From assembly GCA_965262845.1 (NCBI GenBank), contig CBDHFX010000001.1:248001-312000 (forward strand): a DNA stretch of 64,000 bases. The letters are read 5' to 3'. The translations under genes and the position numbers were made by a program. The notes under the pieces were generated by a model. It had not been told where the DNA came from, did no database searches, and saw only the letters and a program-made list of their open reading frames with translations. This document shows, piece after piece, positions 26,742-35,031 of this stretch. The first letter of the stretch is position 1. Every line of letters begins with the position of its first letter. This stretch comes from ECT2AJA-044 sp965262845. Its GTDB lineage: Bacteria > Bacteroidota > Bacteroidia > Flavobacteriales > ECT2AJA-044.

Positions 26742-27332
26742 TTAAAACTTTAGAGCGAACCTGACTGCGGGCCGGTACCCGCCCTGGGCAAAGTATTGCA
26801 CCTGTGGCCGGACCTCTATAGAGAGTTCATCGCTTACGTCGAATTCGTGCAGATGTGCATCCACCATGGCGTCAAGCACGTTGATCAGATGGATCCCAGC
26901 CGTGAGAATTATACTGAAATCACGGTTGCGCCGGTAGAAATCGATCAGCACGATCAGGTTGTTGTCGGTATACTGTGGGTAGTCATCTTCCATTCCGTTT
27001 TGCCGGTTGATATAGGCATTGCGATAATCGTTGTATCGCCGGTTGTTGTCTATAGTGAAGTAGATACTGGTTCCTAAAGCCACGTAAATGATGGGGATCT
27101 TCCAGTATTTTTTGTTGTAGGCCTGGCCGAGACCTGGGATGATGAGGCTGCGTAACCAGGCCTTTTTGGGGGAATGTTCCACGGTATCTGCGACCTTCAG
27201 ATCGTCTGCTGAGAGCAACGTCACCGAACTATCAGGTGCAGGACGATCCAGGGTGTCATTCTGGCCGTAGGCCAAAGAAGAGATCAACAGAAAAAAAAGA
27301 CTGGTCAAGTATAGATCCCTGCGGGTGCTCAT
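26742..27332 (-). CDS. DUF5683-family membrane protein
   Basis: 196 residues: a signal peptide (LYLTSLFFLLISSLAYGQND), a Ser/Asp-rich linker, then the family domain beginning KKAWLRSLIIPGLGQAYNKK with a membrane segment IPIIYVALGTSIYFTID, and YRRNRDFSIILTAGIHLIN as a second hydrophobic stretch. This family regularly lies between parB and dapB in Bacteroidota. Its function is unknown; the position suggests a growth- or envelope-linked housekeeping role. It overlaps parB by 4 bases (ATGA). A near-match hairpin TGGCC-GTA-GGCCA (27257-27269) preceded by TTC instead of ATC is inside it. Confidence 0.88.
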   Translation of the reverse strand: MSTRRDLYLTSLFFLLISSLAYGQNDTLDRPAPDSSVTLLSADDLKVADTVEHSPKKAWLRSLIIPGLGQAYNKKYWKIPIIYVALGTSIYFTIDNNRRYNDYRNAYINRQNGMEDDYPQYTDNNLIVLIDFYRRNRDFSIILTAGIHLINVLDAMVDAHLHEFDVSDELSIEVRPQVQYFAQGGYRPAVRFALKF

Positions 27333-28213
27333 TCCTTGTTCAATAGCCCGGTGATGCGGTTGAGCTCTTCGTCGGAGGTAAAATGGAAGATGATCTTACC
27401 GCGACCATACCGATTGCGCCGGATCTCCGTTTTTGTTTCGAAGTGTCTGCCCAGATCCCTGTTCATACGCTGATAGATGGAAGGGAGGGGTGCGGCATTT
27501 TTTTTCTTCGGCGGGCCAGCATTTTTTAATGATTTGACGCGTTGCTCAACTTCCCGTACTGATAAACGCCGGGCGATGACCTCTTCGTATAGGGAGAGTT
27601 GTTGCTCTTCGTCGTCAATGTTGATCAGGGCGCGGGCGTGTCCCATGCTGATCATGTTGTCGCGCAGTCCGGCCTGGATAAGGTCGTTCAGTTTGAGCAA
27701 GCGGAGGTAGTTCGTAATGGTGGAGCGTTTTTTACCGACGCGGGCCGACATTTCTTCCTGAGTGAGCTGGCATTCTTCCATGAGTCGCTGGTAGGAAAGG
27801 GCGATCTCGATCGGGTCCATTTCCTGCCGTTGAATGTTCTCGACAAGGGCAAGCTCAAGCATGGCCTGATCATTCGCCAGCCGAACATAGGCTGGGATCG
27901 TGTTCAATCCGGCCATTTGTGCAGCCAGATAACGACGTTGTCCGGCAATGAGCTCGTAGTGGGTTCTTTTGACCCGGCGTACGGTTACGGGCTGGATCAC
28001 ACCGAGCTGTGCTATAGAGGCCGCCAGTTCCCTGAGCCGTTCAGTGCTGATATTGGTCCGGGGCTGAAATGGATTCCGGTGGATCTCTTTCAGTGCCAAT
28101 TCTGCGATACCCCCCAGAATTTCTTTCTGATGCATCTCGTTTTTCCGGAGATCGCTGTCCGGTTCAGATAGCAGGGCAGACAGCCCTCTGCCCAATGCCT
28201 GTTTCCTTGCCAT
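27329..28213 (-). CDS. parB: Chromosome-partitioning protein ParB
   Basis: CTP-dependent clamp that loads at parS and helps segregate the origin. 294 residues. The N-terminal CTP-binding domain shows NPFQPRTNISTERLRELAAS, AGQRRYLAAQMAGL (the GERRxRA-type box) and ALVENIQRQEMDPIEIALSY; the helix-turn-helix follows (LTQEEMSARVGKKRSTITNY). A C-terminal dimerization region ends it. Start and stop couple it to parA (TAATG) and to DUF5683 (ATGA). I found no perfect parS in the window. Confidence 0.96.
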   Translation of the reverse strand: MARKQALGRGLSALLSEPDSDLRKNEMHQKEILGGIAELALKEIHRNPFQPRTNISTERLRELAASIAQLGVIQPVTVRRVKRTHYELIAGQRRYLAAQMAGLNTIPAYVRLANDQAMLELALVENIQRQEMDPIEIALSYQRLMEECQLTQEEMSARVGKKRSTITNYLRLLKLNDLIQAGLRDNMISMGHARALINIDDEEQQLSLYEEVIARRLSVREVEQRVKSLKNAGPPKKKNAAPLPSIYQRMNRDLGRHFETKTEIRRNRYGRGKIIFHFTSDEELNRITGLLNKE

Positions 28214-29013
28214 TATGCCTTTGTTTTTTTAAGCTGTTCCCCGCTCCGGTCCCTGTTCCTGGCGAGAAATTCACCAGCCAGGTTCAGGTAGTTAACGGCA
28301 CCTGTGCTTCCGGCGTCGTAGGTGATGATCGGTTCTCCGTAGCCAGGCGCTTCTCCCAGGCGTACATTCCGCTGAATGATGGTGTTAAAAACCAGGGTCT
28401 GAAAATGTGTTTTCACCTCTTCCACAACCTGATTGCTAAGGCGCAGGCGGGAATCGTACATAGTAAGTAACAGACCTTCCAGGTTGAGTTCCGCGTTGTG
28501 CAGACGCTGTACATTTTTGATCGTATTCAGCAGCTTACCAAGCCCTTCGAGTGCAAAATATTCGCACTGGATCGGCACCATAACCGAATGAGCAGCCGTC
28601 AGGGCATTGAGCGTGATGAGCCCCAGGGAGGGAGCACAATCAATGATCACGTAATCGTATTGATCTTTCACGTCATTGAGTGACTTCCTGAGCATTTTTT
28701 CGCGCTGATATTTATCAACCAGTTCAATTTCCACTCCGACCAGGTCCAGGTGAGCCGCTATAAGGTCCACATTCGGACTCTGGGTCGTCAATATGGCCTC
28801 CGAAGCCGGAACTTCGTGCTCCAATACCTGATAGGTCCCGACCAGGGAACTCTTTGGATCAAAACCTACGGCCGAGGTGGCATTGGCTTGCGGATCGGCA
28901 TCCACCAACAGTATTTTTTTCTCGAGCACCCCAAGGCAGGCTGCCAAATTCACTGCCGTGGTCGTTTTTCCAACTCCTCCCTTTTGGTTTGCGATCGCAA
29001 CGATTTTTCCCAT
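28213..29013 (-). CDS. parA: Chromosome-partitioning ATPase ParA (Soj)
   Basis: 266 residues from the ATG at 29013 (MGKIVAIANQKGGVGKTTTA), chosen because the deviant Walker A motif must sit at the N-terminus; an upstream start adds 19 residues unlike the family. Other motifs: LLVDADPQANATSAVGFDP, YDYVIIDCAPSLGLITLNAL and PIQCEYFALEGLG. It forms ATP-dependent dimers on DNA that move ParB-bound origins. First gene of a five-gene minus-strand operon. Confidence 0.96.
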   Translation of the reverse strand: MGKIVAIANQKGGVGKTTTAVNLAACLGVLEKKILLVDADPQANATSAVGFDPKSSLVGTYQVLEHEVPASEAILTTQSPNVDLIAAHLDLVGVEIELVDKYQREKMLRKSLNDVKDQYDYVIIDCAPSLGLITLNALTAAHSVMVPIQCEYFALEGLGKLLNTIKNVQRLHNAELNLEGLLLTMYDSRLRLSNQVVEEVKTHFQTLVFNTIIQRNVRLGEAPGYGEPIITYDAGSTGAVNYLNLAGEFLARNRDRSGEQLKKTKA

Positions 29014-29152
29014 GTATCCGATGTTCTGAGCAAACGAATCATCAACCACTTCAAAGTACCGCAATTCCACCCGAACTCTTTTGTACCTGGTCTTTTTTTT
29101 ATCAACAGGATATTATTTCCTACCTTTCGGCCAAATACAAATATATCTACCT

Positions 29153-29599
29153 ATGGAAATTACTGACCTTGTTCCAGACGCCAGTCAGGCCATTAGCCCC
29201 GGTATTTTTGAAGAGACCCTGGTCATCCAGGTGATGGTGGCCCTTTTTCTGGGGATCCTGTTTATGGAATCGGGGACTGACAAGATCTTTAATTGGAAGG
29301 GGAATCTCGAATTCCTGCGGAGTCACTTTGACGACACCGGATTGCGTGAAATGGTACCTTTTTTACTCGGACTGGTCACCCTGGTTGAGTTATCGGCCGG
29401 GCTCCTCAGCTCACTGGGGGTGGTGCAGCTCATATTTTACGATGAAAACACCTATGCCTTTTACGGTGCCGCAGTGTCGGCATTGGCCCTGCTGATGTTG
29501 TTTTTTGGTCAGCGCGTTGCAAAGGACTACAAGGGGGCGGCCACACTGGCTACTTACTTCATTCTGACTTTGGTTGGAATGTTTGTTCTGAACTATTAG
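29153..29599 (+). CDS. DoxX-like small membrane protein
   Basis: 148 residues from the ATG at 29153 (MEITDLVPDASQAISPGIFE). Four hydrophobic segments: LVIQVMVALFLGILFMESGT, MVPFLLGLVTLVELSAGLLS, YGAAVSALALLMLFFGQRVA and ATLATYFILTLVGMFVLNY. The four-helix layout and the motif TDKIFNWKGNLEFL after the first helix resemble the DoxX family (quinone or thiol-related membrane proteins), but the family is functionally vague. It is divergent from parA. A TACCTTTC box (29121-29128) is one base off the -7 consensus. Confidence 0.75.
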   Translation: MEITDLVPDASQAISPGIFEETLVIQVMVALFLGILFMESGTDKIFNWKGNLEFLRSHFDDTGLREMVPFLLGLVTLVELSAGLLSSLGVVQLIFYDENTYAFYGAAVSALALLMLFFGQRVAKDYKGAATLATYFILTLVGMFVLNY

Positions 29600-29653
29600 T
29601 CAGACCGGTGATCAATAAAGAAAAAGATCTCCCTGTATGTTTTTATTAAATTG

Positions 29654-29661
29654 TATATTTG
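29654..29661 (+). promoter_or_regulatory. -7 box of the M43 protease gene
   Basis: TATATTTG, a perfect TAnnTTTG, 28 bases before the ATG at 29690, with an AT-rich leader. No clear TTG at -33. Confidence 0.5.
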
Positions 29662-29689
29662 ATCCATCTGACCGTATAATTAAATAAAT

Positions 29690-32380
29690 ATGGATACTAT
29701 GAAGAAATTTCTATTTGCCATGGCCCTCACGGGTGGGTTCCTGGCGCAGGGTCAATCGAACCAACACGGTATTGAGCCATGTGGTACGGACCAGGTATAC
29801 AGGGAATTGATGGAGCGCTTTCCCGAGCTTGAAATCCGCCGTGATGCGTTGATCCGGAACAGTTTAAGGTCCAGATCCACAGGAGATTCCATCCTGGTCA
29901 TTCCGGTGGTTTTCCATATACTTCACGAGTACGGAAGTGATAATATTCCCAAAGCGCGGATCCTGAATGAATTGGAGCGCATGAACGAATACTTCCAAAG
30001 GCTGAATGCAGATATCACACAAATCGTTCCGGCCTTTCAGGGAATCATCGGAAAAACTAATGTGGAGTTCCGACTGGCGACCAAGGATCCCTCGGGAAAC
30101 TGTACGGACGGTATCAACCGTATTCCGACCAATGAAGCGCGGTTTGGAGCCATTTCTTCCAAAATAAACCAATGGGCTCCGGATCGTTACCTGAACATCT
30201 ACACTGCTCAGCAGGCCACTACTGCACGCCCCACGCCGGGTCTGGTCCTGGCGTATGCGACATTTCCGGGGACTTCCCTCTCGTCTGATGGAATTATGTG
30301 TCGTCACGATGCTATTTACGGGAGTAACTCACCCAATGACGACGGTTGGACCCTTATCCACGAGGTCGGGCACTACCTGGGACTTTTACACCCCTGGGGA
30401 GATGGTCAGGTCAATACGGAATGTGATGACGACGGGATCTCAGACACACCAGTCACGAAAGGCAGTTTTTCCTGTAATCTGAACAAGAGGGAATGTACAG
30501 AAGTTCATGGAGAGGAACTGTTTTTTTCTGAATACGGAAACGGTAGCGGAAACGACAGCCTAAACAACTATATCGAACTGGTGAACGGTACCGGTTCAGA
30601 TCTGGATCTGACGAATTATTTTATTCGCTACAACCGGGATGGCGGAACATGGGAGGGTGAGTTCAACTTTGGAGGGCATGTGATCAGTGCTTCTGACAGT
30701 ACCTATGTCATTGTTCGTGAAGGGGCGAGCGCAACACTGATCGCTCAAGCCGATACCATTGTGAGTGACAGCCTCAATGGCGTTGTATCGTATAACGGAA
30801 ACGATGTGCTGGGCCTGTTCAAGATCAATGCCTCCAATAATGATACACTGATTGATCTTATCGGATACTACAGTGAAGATCCGGATTCTTCCTACGATCC
30901 TGGTGATGGTTTCGATGTGGATGGTATTGCGAACGCAACCCAGGGTCACGTACTCGTTCGCAAGGACCATCTCCCTACAGGATTGATCAACTGGGATTAT
31001 TCAGCAGGTGATACAATATCAACGCCGTCATCGTGGGTGGTTACCAATGAAAATGACTGGAGTAATGTCGGTCAGCACTTTTTCTTTGAGGGCATCATAG
31101 AAAACGTTCAAAATTTTATGGACTATGCTGGCTGCGGGTTGCCTCAGATGTTTACAACGGAACAGTCCGCATATATGCGTGAGCAGTTGATCTTCGGGCG
31201 CCCACTTATTTCGGTGCCAAGCAACCTGGCCTTTACGGGAACCAATGTTACTTCTGCACCTGATTGTGCACCTGCAGCTGATTTCCACGCTGGACGGACT
31301 TTCACCTGTGTTGGTGAAACCGTTCGGTTCTTTGATGACAGCTATCGGGCCGATGGCTATACCTTGTCATGGACCTTTCCGGATGGAACCCCTCCTTCTT
31401 CTTCAGATCCCGATCCCTCGGTAGTATTCAATTCTCCGGGATGGAAGGAAGTCACCCTGACCGTAACCAATGCTCAGGGTAGCTCCACGGTGACCAAGAA
31501 AGCCGTGCATATTTCTCCAACTTTTGCAGTTTTGGGACCAGATCATGTCGAGAGCTTTGAAGACCATACGGCGTATTGGTGGAGAATCGAAAACTATTTG
31601 GACAACGAGCAGGAGTTCGTCATCGGAGGCTCGGCGGCCAGTGTTGGTTCCAGGAGCGCCATGTTAAGGAACTACAGGAATTTAGATCCGGATGCAGTAC
31701 CTCCGGACCCCGATTTTTGGTACTATCAACGGCTGGGTGGACGTGTTGATCGTTTGGTTTCTCCTCCATATGATCTCTCAGCGGTTCAGAGCGGAAGCCT
31801 GAAGTTCGACTATGCCTATGCGACCAATGCTGCGTTTATGGAGGAGATCACTGAAGAACTCCGTATCTCTGTTTCCCGGAACTGTGGCCGTACTTGGATA
31901 ACTCTTCGAACCTTGAGCCAAGATAACCTTAACCTGGTCACGGGCGGTAGTTTCGGTGGGCAAAATTTTGTTCCGGATGCCAGCGAGTGGGCGACCGTTG
32001 ATATAAACGTCGGATCAGCAGTCGGAAGAGGTCATGTGATGTTCCGGTTTGAATTTACCTCGGGGGATTTGAGTAACAACCTTTATATTGACAATATTCG
32101 CTTTGATGCAGTCATATCTGTAGATGAAAATGAATTGAGCTCAACCAATATGAACATCTATCCGAATCCGGCCAATGAGCATCTCTACATTGAGGTGCCT
32201 GTAGTGAATGGTGACGAAACTTTGGTGATTTATAACGCTGCCGGTCAATTGATATACGAAGCACCGGCAGAAGCCAACGTAACTAAAATGACTGTTGAGG
32301 TAGCCGACTGGGCTCGTGGGGTTTACCACGTTCAATGGGTAAGTTCAGCCAATACCCTGCAATCAAAATTCGTCCACTAA
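29690..32380 (+). CDS. Secreted M43 (pappalysin-type) zinc metalloprotease with lamin-tail insertion, PKD and T9SS domains
   Basis: 896 residues; signal peptide MKKFLFAMALTGGFLAQGQS (the ATG three codons in is an alternative start). Catalytic domain: extended zinc site HEVGHYLGLLH (about residues 223-233), DDGISDTPVTKGSFSC, and the Met-turn VQNFMDYAGCGLPQMF (about 472). Between these two halves, about residues 268-455, sits a lamin-tail-like domain (FFSEYGNGSGNDSLNNYIEL, LDLTNYFIRYN, TYVIVREGAS, LGLFKINASNNDTLIDLIGY). Then a PKD domain (about 545-610), a jelly-roll-like region (about 625-800; RVDRLVSPPYDLSAV) and a type A sorting domain (MNIYPNPANEHLYIEV to the end). It likely degrades proteins outside the cell. 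A strong terminator follows at 32397. Confidence 0.88.
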   Translation: MDTMKKFLFAMALTGGFLAQGQSNQHGIEPCGTDQVYRELMERFPELEIRRDALIRNSLRSRSTGDSILVIPVVFHILHEYGSDNIPKARILNELERMNEYFQRLNADITQIVPAFQGIIGKTNVEFRLATKDPSGNCTDGINRIPTNEARFGAISSKINQWAPDRYLNIYTAQQATTARPTPGLVLAYATFPGTSLSSDGIMCRHDAIYGSNSPNDDGWTLIHEVGHYLGLLHPWGDGQVNTECDDDGISDTPVTKGSFSCNLNKRECTEVHGEELFFSEYGNGSGNDSLNNYIELVNGTGSDLDLTNYFIRYNRDGGTWEGEFNFGGHVISASDSTYVIVREGASATLIAQADTIVSDSLNGVVSYNGNDVLGLFKINASNNDTLIDLIGYYSEDPDSSYDPGDGFDVDGIANATQGHVLVRKDHLPTGLINWDYSAGDTISTPSSWVVTNENDWSNVGQHFFFEGIIENVQNFMDYAGCGLPQMFTTEQSAYMREQLIFGRPLISVPSNLAFTGTNVTSAPDCAPAADFHAGRTFTCVGETVRFFDDSYRADGYTLSWTFPDGTPPSSSDPDPSVVFNSPGWKEVTLTVTNAQGSSTVTKKAVHISPTFAVLGPDHVESFEDHTAYWWRIENYLDNEQEFVIGGSAASVGSRSAMLRNYRNLDPDAVPPDPDFWYYQRLGGRVDRLVSPPYDLSAVQSGSLKFDYAYATNAAFMEEITEELRISVSRNCGRTWITLRTLSQDNLNLVTGGSFGGQNFVPDASEWATVDINVGSAVGRGHVMFRFEFTSGDLSNNLYIDNIRFDAVISVDENELSSTNMNIYPNPANEHLYIEVPVVNGDETLVIYNAAGQLIYEAPAEANVTKMTVEVADWARGVYHVQWVSSANTLQSKFVH

Positions 32381-32396
32381 GGATGATCGTTACGAT

Positions 32397-32435
32397 AAAA
32401 AAATAGCCTCGCCAGACCGGCCAGGCTATTTTTTT
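32397..32435 (+). terminator. Terminator after the M43 protease gene
   Basis: AAAAAAATAGCCT / AGGCTATTTTTTT, a perfect 13-base stem with a 13-base loop: the strongest terminator in the window, able to work in both directions. Confidence 0.85.
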
Positions 32436-32505
32436 CACAACCTGGGTTCCCTTTGATCTTTTTGCTGAAAGCAATGTGTCGGATCAGGCGGCGTCTATAC
32501 AGGAA

Positions 32506-32608
32506 TAACGCCATCAGGGGGCATGGATCAGATCAAAAGCTACGGAAAAACCAGGAACATTATCGCCATTAGCAGCAACTACAAGCGGCTTTTTGAGAAG
32601 TTGAGCTA
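32506..32608 (-). repeat. 3'-end dispersed element, copy A
   Basis: On the minus strand it begins at the aroA stop codon itself and runs away from the gene. It shares GCTTGTAGTT, CCTGGTTTTTCCGTAGCTTT, GATCTGATCCATG and CTGATGGCGTT with copies B and C. On the plus strand it happens to contain a 28-codon frame (32524-32610) not kept in the other copies. Confidence 0.75.
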
Positions 32609-33877
32609 ACCGCTACTAACCAAACCCAGCTTTTTACCTTCTTCCCAGAACAGCGGATAGCTTTTTGCTACGACTTCCGGCTCCGCAATCCGGAGGTTCC
32701 GGATCTGAGCCAAGGGTGCAAAAGCCATGGCTATTCGGTGGTCGCCATAGGTCTGGTGCACGATCTCTTCCAGAGGTTTGGTGAATGCCCCCCATTTCAG
32801 GTTATCCTCACCGATCTCAACTGTAGCACCCCATTTTCCGAGTTCGGTTTTTAGTGTGCTGAGCCGATTGCTCTCCTTGAGCCGTACATGTCCGATGCCT
32901 CTGATCTGTCCTGCCAGGCGCAGTCCAACAGCTGTAGCTGCCACCGTAGGTACGAGGTCCGGCGCTTCTCCAAGATCAAGGTCAATCCACCCGGGCAAAC
33001 TCCGATCAAACAGCGCCACCTGTGTGCCCATCTGTGTATCTGTCATCTGAAGTCCCCAGCGATCATAGATCCCAGCCAGCTGCTCATCGCCCTGTTGCGT
33101 CCCCGAATGCAGCCCCTTGAACGTGATGCTTCCACATCCTCTCAGCATCAGAGCACTCATCCAAAATGCGGCACTACTCCAATCGCCCTGCGGGCGGATG
33201 TCCAGCTCCCCGGCATATTGACCTTCCGCGATCACCATCCTGTTCCTCCCACACTGAATGTCCGCTCCGGCCTGCTTCATCAGCTCGCGTGTCATTTCCA
33301 CGTAACTGCCTGATACCAGGGAGCCGTTCCACCGGATCTGGAGTCCGCCCGCGAGATATGGCGCAATCATCATCAGGGCACTTACAAACTGGCTCGACTC
33401 GCGGTTGTTCCAGAGCAAGGGCCTGCTGTTCAGCCTGGCCGGAAGGATCATCAGTGGCGGATAGCCTTCATTACCGAGGTATTGAATATGTCCACCCCAA
33501 TATTTAAGGGCGTCCACCAAAGCGCTGATGGGACGCCGGCGTATCTGGCTGTTCCCATCGAGCCGATAGGCTCTTCCGGTACGCATGGCCCTAAGGGCCA
33601 GGAAGGCAGTCATAAAGCGAAAGGCCGTTCCTGCGCCGCCTACGTTAATTTCGTCGCTTTCCCCGGTGAGGGCCTGATACATCTGGTGGACGTCATCAGC
33701 CTGATACCCCCCGGGCTTTGGGAGTGACTGCCCGGCCAATGCACGTATCAGGTAATAGCGGTTCCACCATGATTTTGAATCGGGCAGCTGCACTTCACTG
33801 TTTTTCCAGTTGGGCCAATGTAAGGAAATGGTGCTCAACTCAGTCGTTTTTGGGCTGCATTCCGGCCCGTTGAACAT
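32606..33877 (-). CDS. aroA: 3-phosphoshikimate 1-carboxyvinyltransferase (EPSP synthase)
   Basis: Sixth step of the shikimate pathway (shikimate-3-phosphate + PEP). 423 residues. Substrate-binding blocks are recognisable though divergent: DSKSWWNRYYLIRALAG (family usually GSKS), GGAGTAFRFMTAFLAL, RRRPISALVDAL, ESSQFVSALMMIAPY, the catalytic-Asp region EAPDLVPTVAATA, RLKESNRLSTLKTELGKWGA and TYGDHRIAMAFAPLA. The Asp of the RxKESDR box is Asn here. Start at 33877 overlaps the aroB end by 38 bases; a TTG 13 codons later is an alternative. It forms an operon with aroB. Confidence 0.94.
   Translation of the reverse strand: MFNGPECSPKTTELSTISLHWPNWKNSEVQLPDSKSWWNRYYLIRALAGQSLPKPGGYQADDVHQMYQALTGESDEINVGGAGTAFRFMTAFLALRAMRTGRAYRLDGNSQIRRRPISALVDALKYWGGHIQYLGNEGYPPLMILPARLNSRPLLWNNRESSQFVSALMMIAPYLAGGLQIRWNGSLVSGSYVEMTRELMKQAGADIQCGRNRMVIAEGQYAGELDIRPQGDWSSAAFWMSALMLRGCGSITFKGLHSGTQQGDEQLAGIYDRWGLQMTDTQMGTQVALFDRSLPGWIDLDLGEAPDLVPTVAATAVGLRLAGQIRGIGHVRLKESNRLSTLKTELGKWGATVEIGEDNLKWGAFTKPLEEIVHQTYGDHRIAMAFAPLAQIRNLRIAEPEVVAKSYPLFWEEGKKLGLVSSG
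33184..33199 (-). repeat. ATC-hairpin repeat, loop GCA
   Basis: Minus strand ATC-CGCCC-GCA-GGGCG, inside aroA. Confidence 0.55.
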
Positions 33878-34940
33878 AGTAGTTCAGGCCTTCCAGGATC
33901 AGTTTGCCGGTACAGGTTTCGCCGATGCGGTATTCCCCGATCGCGGGGATGAGGCTAAAGCGTATTTCGTCGCCGACGTTCTTCTTATCCCGGCGCATCC
34001 AACTGAGGATCGCTGCCCCCTCATCCGCCCGCAAGGGCGCGGGACCAAAGAGCCCGAAGAGGAAATCAACAACCTGATCAAGCTGGTCGTGGGGAAGTCC
34101 AACCTGGCGGTACGATAAATAGCTCTCGACAATCATTCCGGCTGCTACCGCTTCACCGTGGAGGAGGCGCAGGCGGTGCTCATCAATCAAAAAATGGCTC
34201 TCGAGCGCGTGGCCGACTGTATGCCCGAAATTCAGGCCCTGGCGATCTCCCTGGTCCCTGGGGTCGCTTCGCACAAGATCGTACTTGATGCGGATCGATT
34301 CATAAATGAGGTCGTCCATAGCTTCGGGGCGGGCCAGTGATGTGGCCAGGCAGCGGGCCCAAAGCCCGGCATCGGCGATGAGGCCATGCTTCAGCACCTC
34401 TGCGAATCCGGCCAGGTATTGCTGCTTGCTGAGGGTCTTAAGGAAATCCGGAAAGATCAGCACGGCTTTCGGATGTGCAAAAACACCGATCTGGTTTTTG
34501 GAGCCCCTGAAGTCAATACCCAATTTTCCGCCCACGGAGGCATCTGCCTGCGCCAGGAGGGTGGTAGGCACATGCACAAAATCAATTCCCCGCTTAAAGG
34601 TCGCCGCCGCAAATCCGCCCATATCCATGATCACCCCACCACCCAGATTGATCAGCAGCGAATGCCGATCGGCTCCACGTTCGTAAAGCTCGTGCCAGAT
34701 GCTGCGGCAAGTATCCAGATCCTTGTGCTCCTCTCCGGCCGGGATCTGAATGACCTGAGCCTCCTGCAGGACGGTTAGGCAAGGCTGAAAAACAGGCCAG
34801 CAATGATTGAGCGTGTGTTCATCCACCAGTACGAAAACAGAGCTGCAGGCGTGGTTGCGGAGCGATTCGTCCAGTGCGCGAACTCCCTGCTCGCCAAAGT
34901 AAATCGGATAGTCGCGGGTTTCAAGAAGGGATGAGGGCAT
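33840..34940 (-). CDS. aroB: 3-dehydroquinate synthase
   Basis: Second step of the shikimate pathway; NAD- and zinc-dependent cyclization of DAHP. 366 residues. Motifs: INLGGGVIMDMGGFAAATFK (NAD-binding glycines), VHVPTTLLAQADASVGGKLG, a metal-ligand Glu in GFAEVLKHGLI, and zinc-ligand histidines in LNFGHTVGHALESH and LLHGEAVAAGM. First gene of aroB-aroA, divergent from proline dehydrogenase. A box TATATTTA, one base off the -7 consensus, lies about 22 bases upstream on its strand. Confidence 0.96.
   Translation of the reverse strand: MPSSLLETRDYPIYFGEQGVRALDESLRNHACSSVFVLVDEHTLNHCWPVFQPCLTVLQEAQVIQIPAGEEHKDLDTCRSIWHELYERGADRHSLLINLGGGVIMDMGGFAAATFKRGIDFVHVPTTLLAQADASVGGKLGIDFRGSKNQIGVFAHPKAVLIFPDFLKTLSKQQYLAGFAEVLKHGLIADAGLWARCLATSLARPEAMDDLIYESIRIKYDLVRSDPRDQGDRQGLNFGHTVGHALESHFLIDEHRLRLLHGEAVAAGMIVESYLSYRQVGLPHDQLDQVVDFLFGLFGPAPLRADEGAAILSWMRRDKKNVGDEIRFSLIPAIGEYRIGETCTGKLILEGLNYYVQRAGMQPKND
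34023..34039 (+). repeat. ATC-hairpin repeat, loop GCAA
   Basis: ATC-CGCCC-GCAA-GGGCG, GNRA loop, inside aroB (antisense). Confidence 0.6.
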
Positions 34941-34993
34941 AGGATTCCACGCTTAGGGGGCGATAAATATACAGGAGAACGCATGAACAAAAC

Positions 34994-35001
34994 TATATTT
35001 G
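34994..35001 (+). promoter_or_regulatory. -7 box of the proline dehydrogenase gene
   Basis: TATATTTG, a perfect TAnnTTTG, 30 bases before the ATG at 35032. It overlaps a possible upstream TTG start (34999), which argues against that start. Confidence 0.55.
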
Positions 35002-35031
35002 CCCGTGCCTGTCCACACAGGATTAACTCAA

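Noticed and set aside
27160..27190. TGTTCCACG half-palindrome in the DUF5683 gene as a ParB site
   Set aside because: The second half does not match; it is within ordinary coding sequence.
32524..32610. 28-codon frame (MDQIKSYGKTRNI...) within the 3'-end element
   Set aside because: In copy B the frame shifts and every early substitution changes the amino acid; copy C has no ATG. Conservation is at the DNA level.
33583..33597. Hairpin TGGCCC-TAA-GGGCCA as another ATC-hairpin copy
   Set aside because: Stem is perfect but ATC is missing on both sides, so it was not counted.
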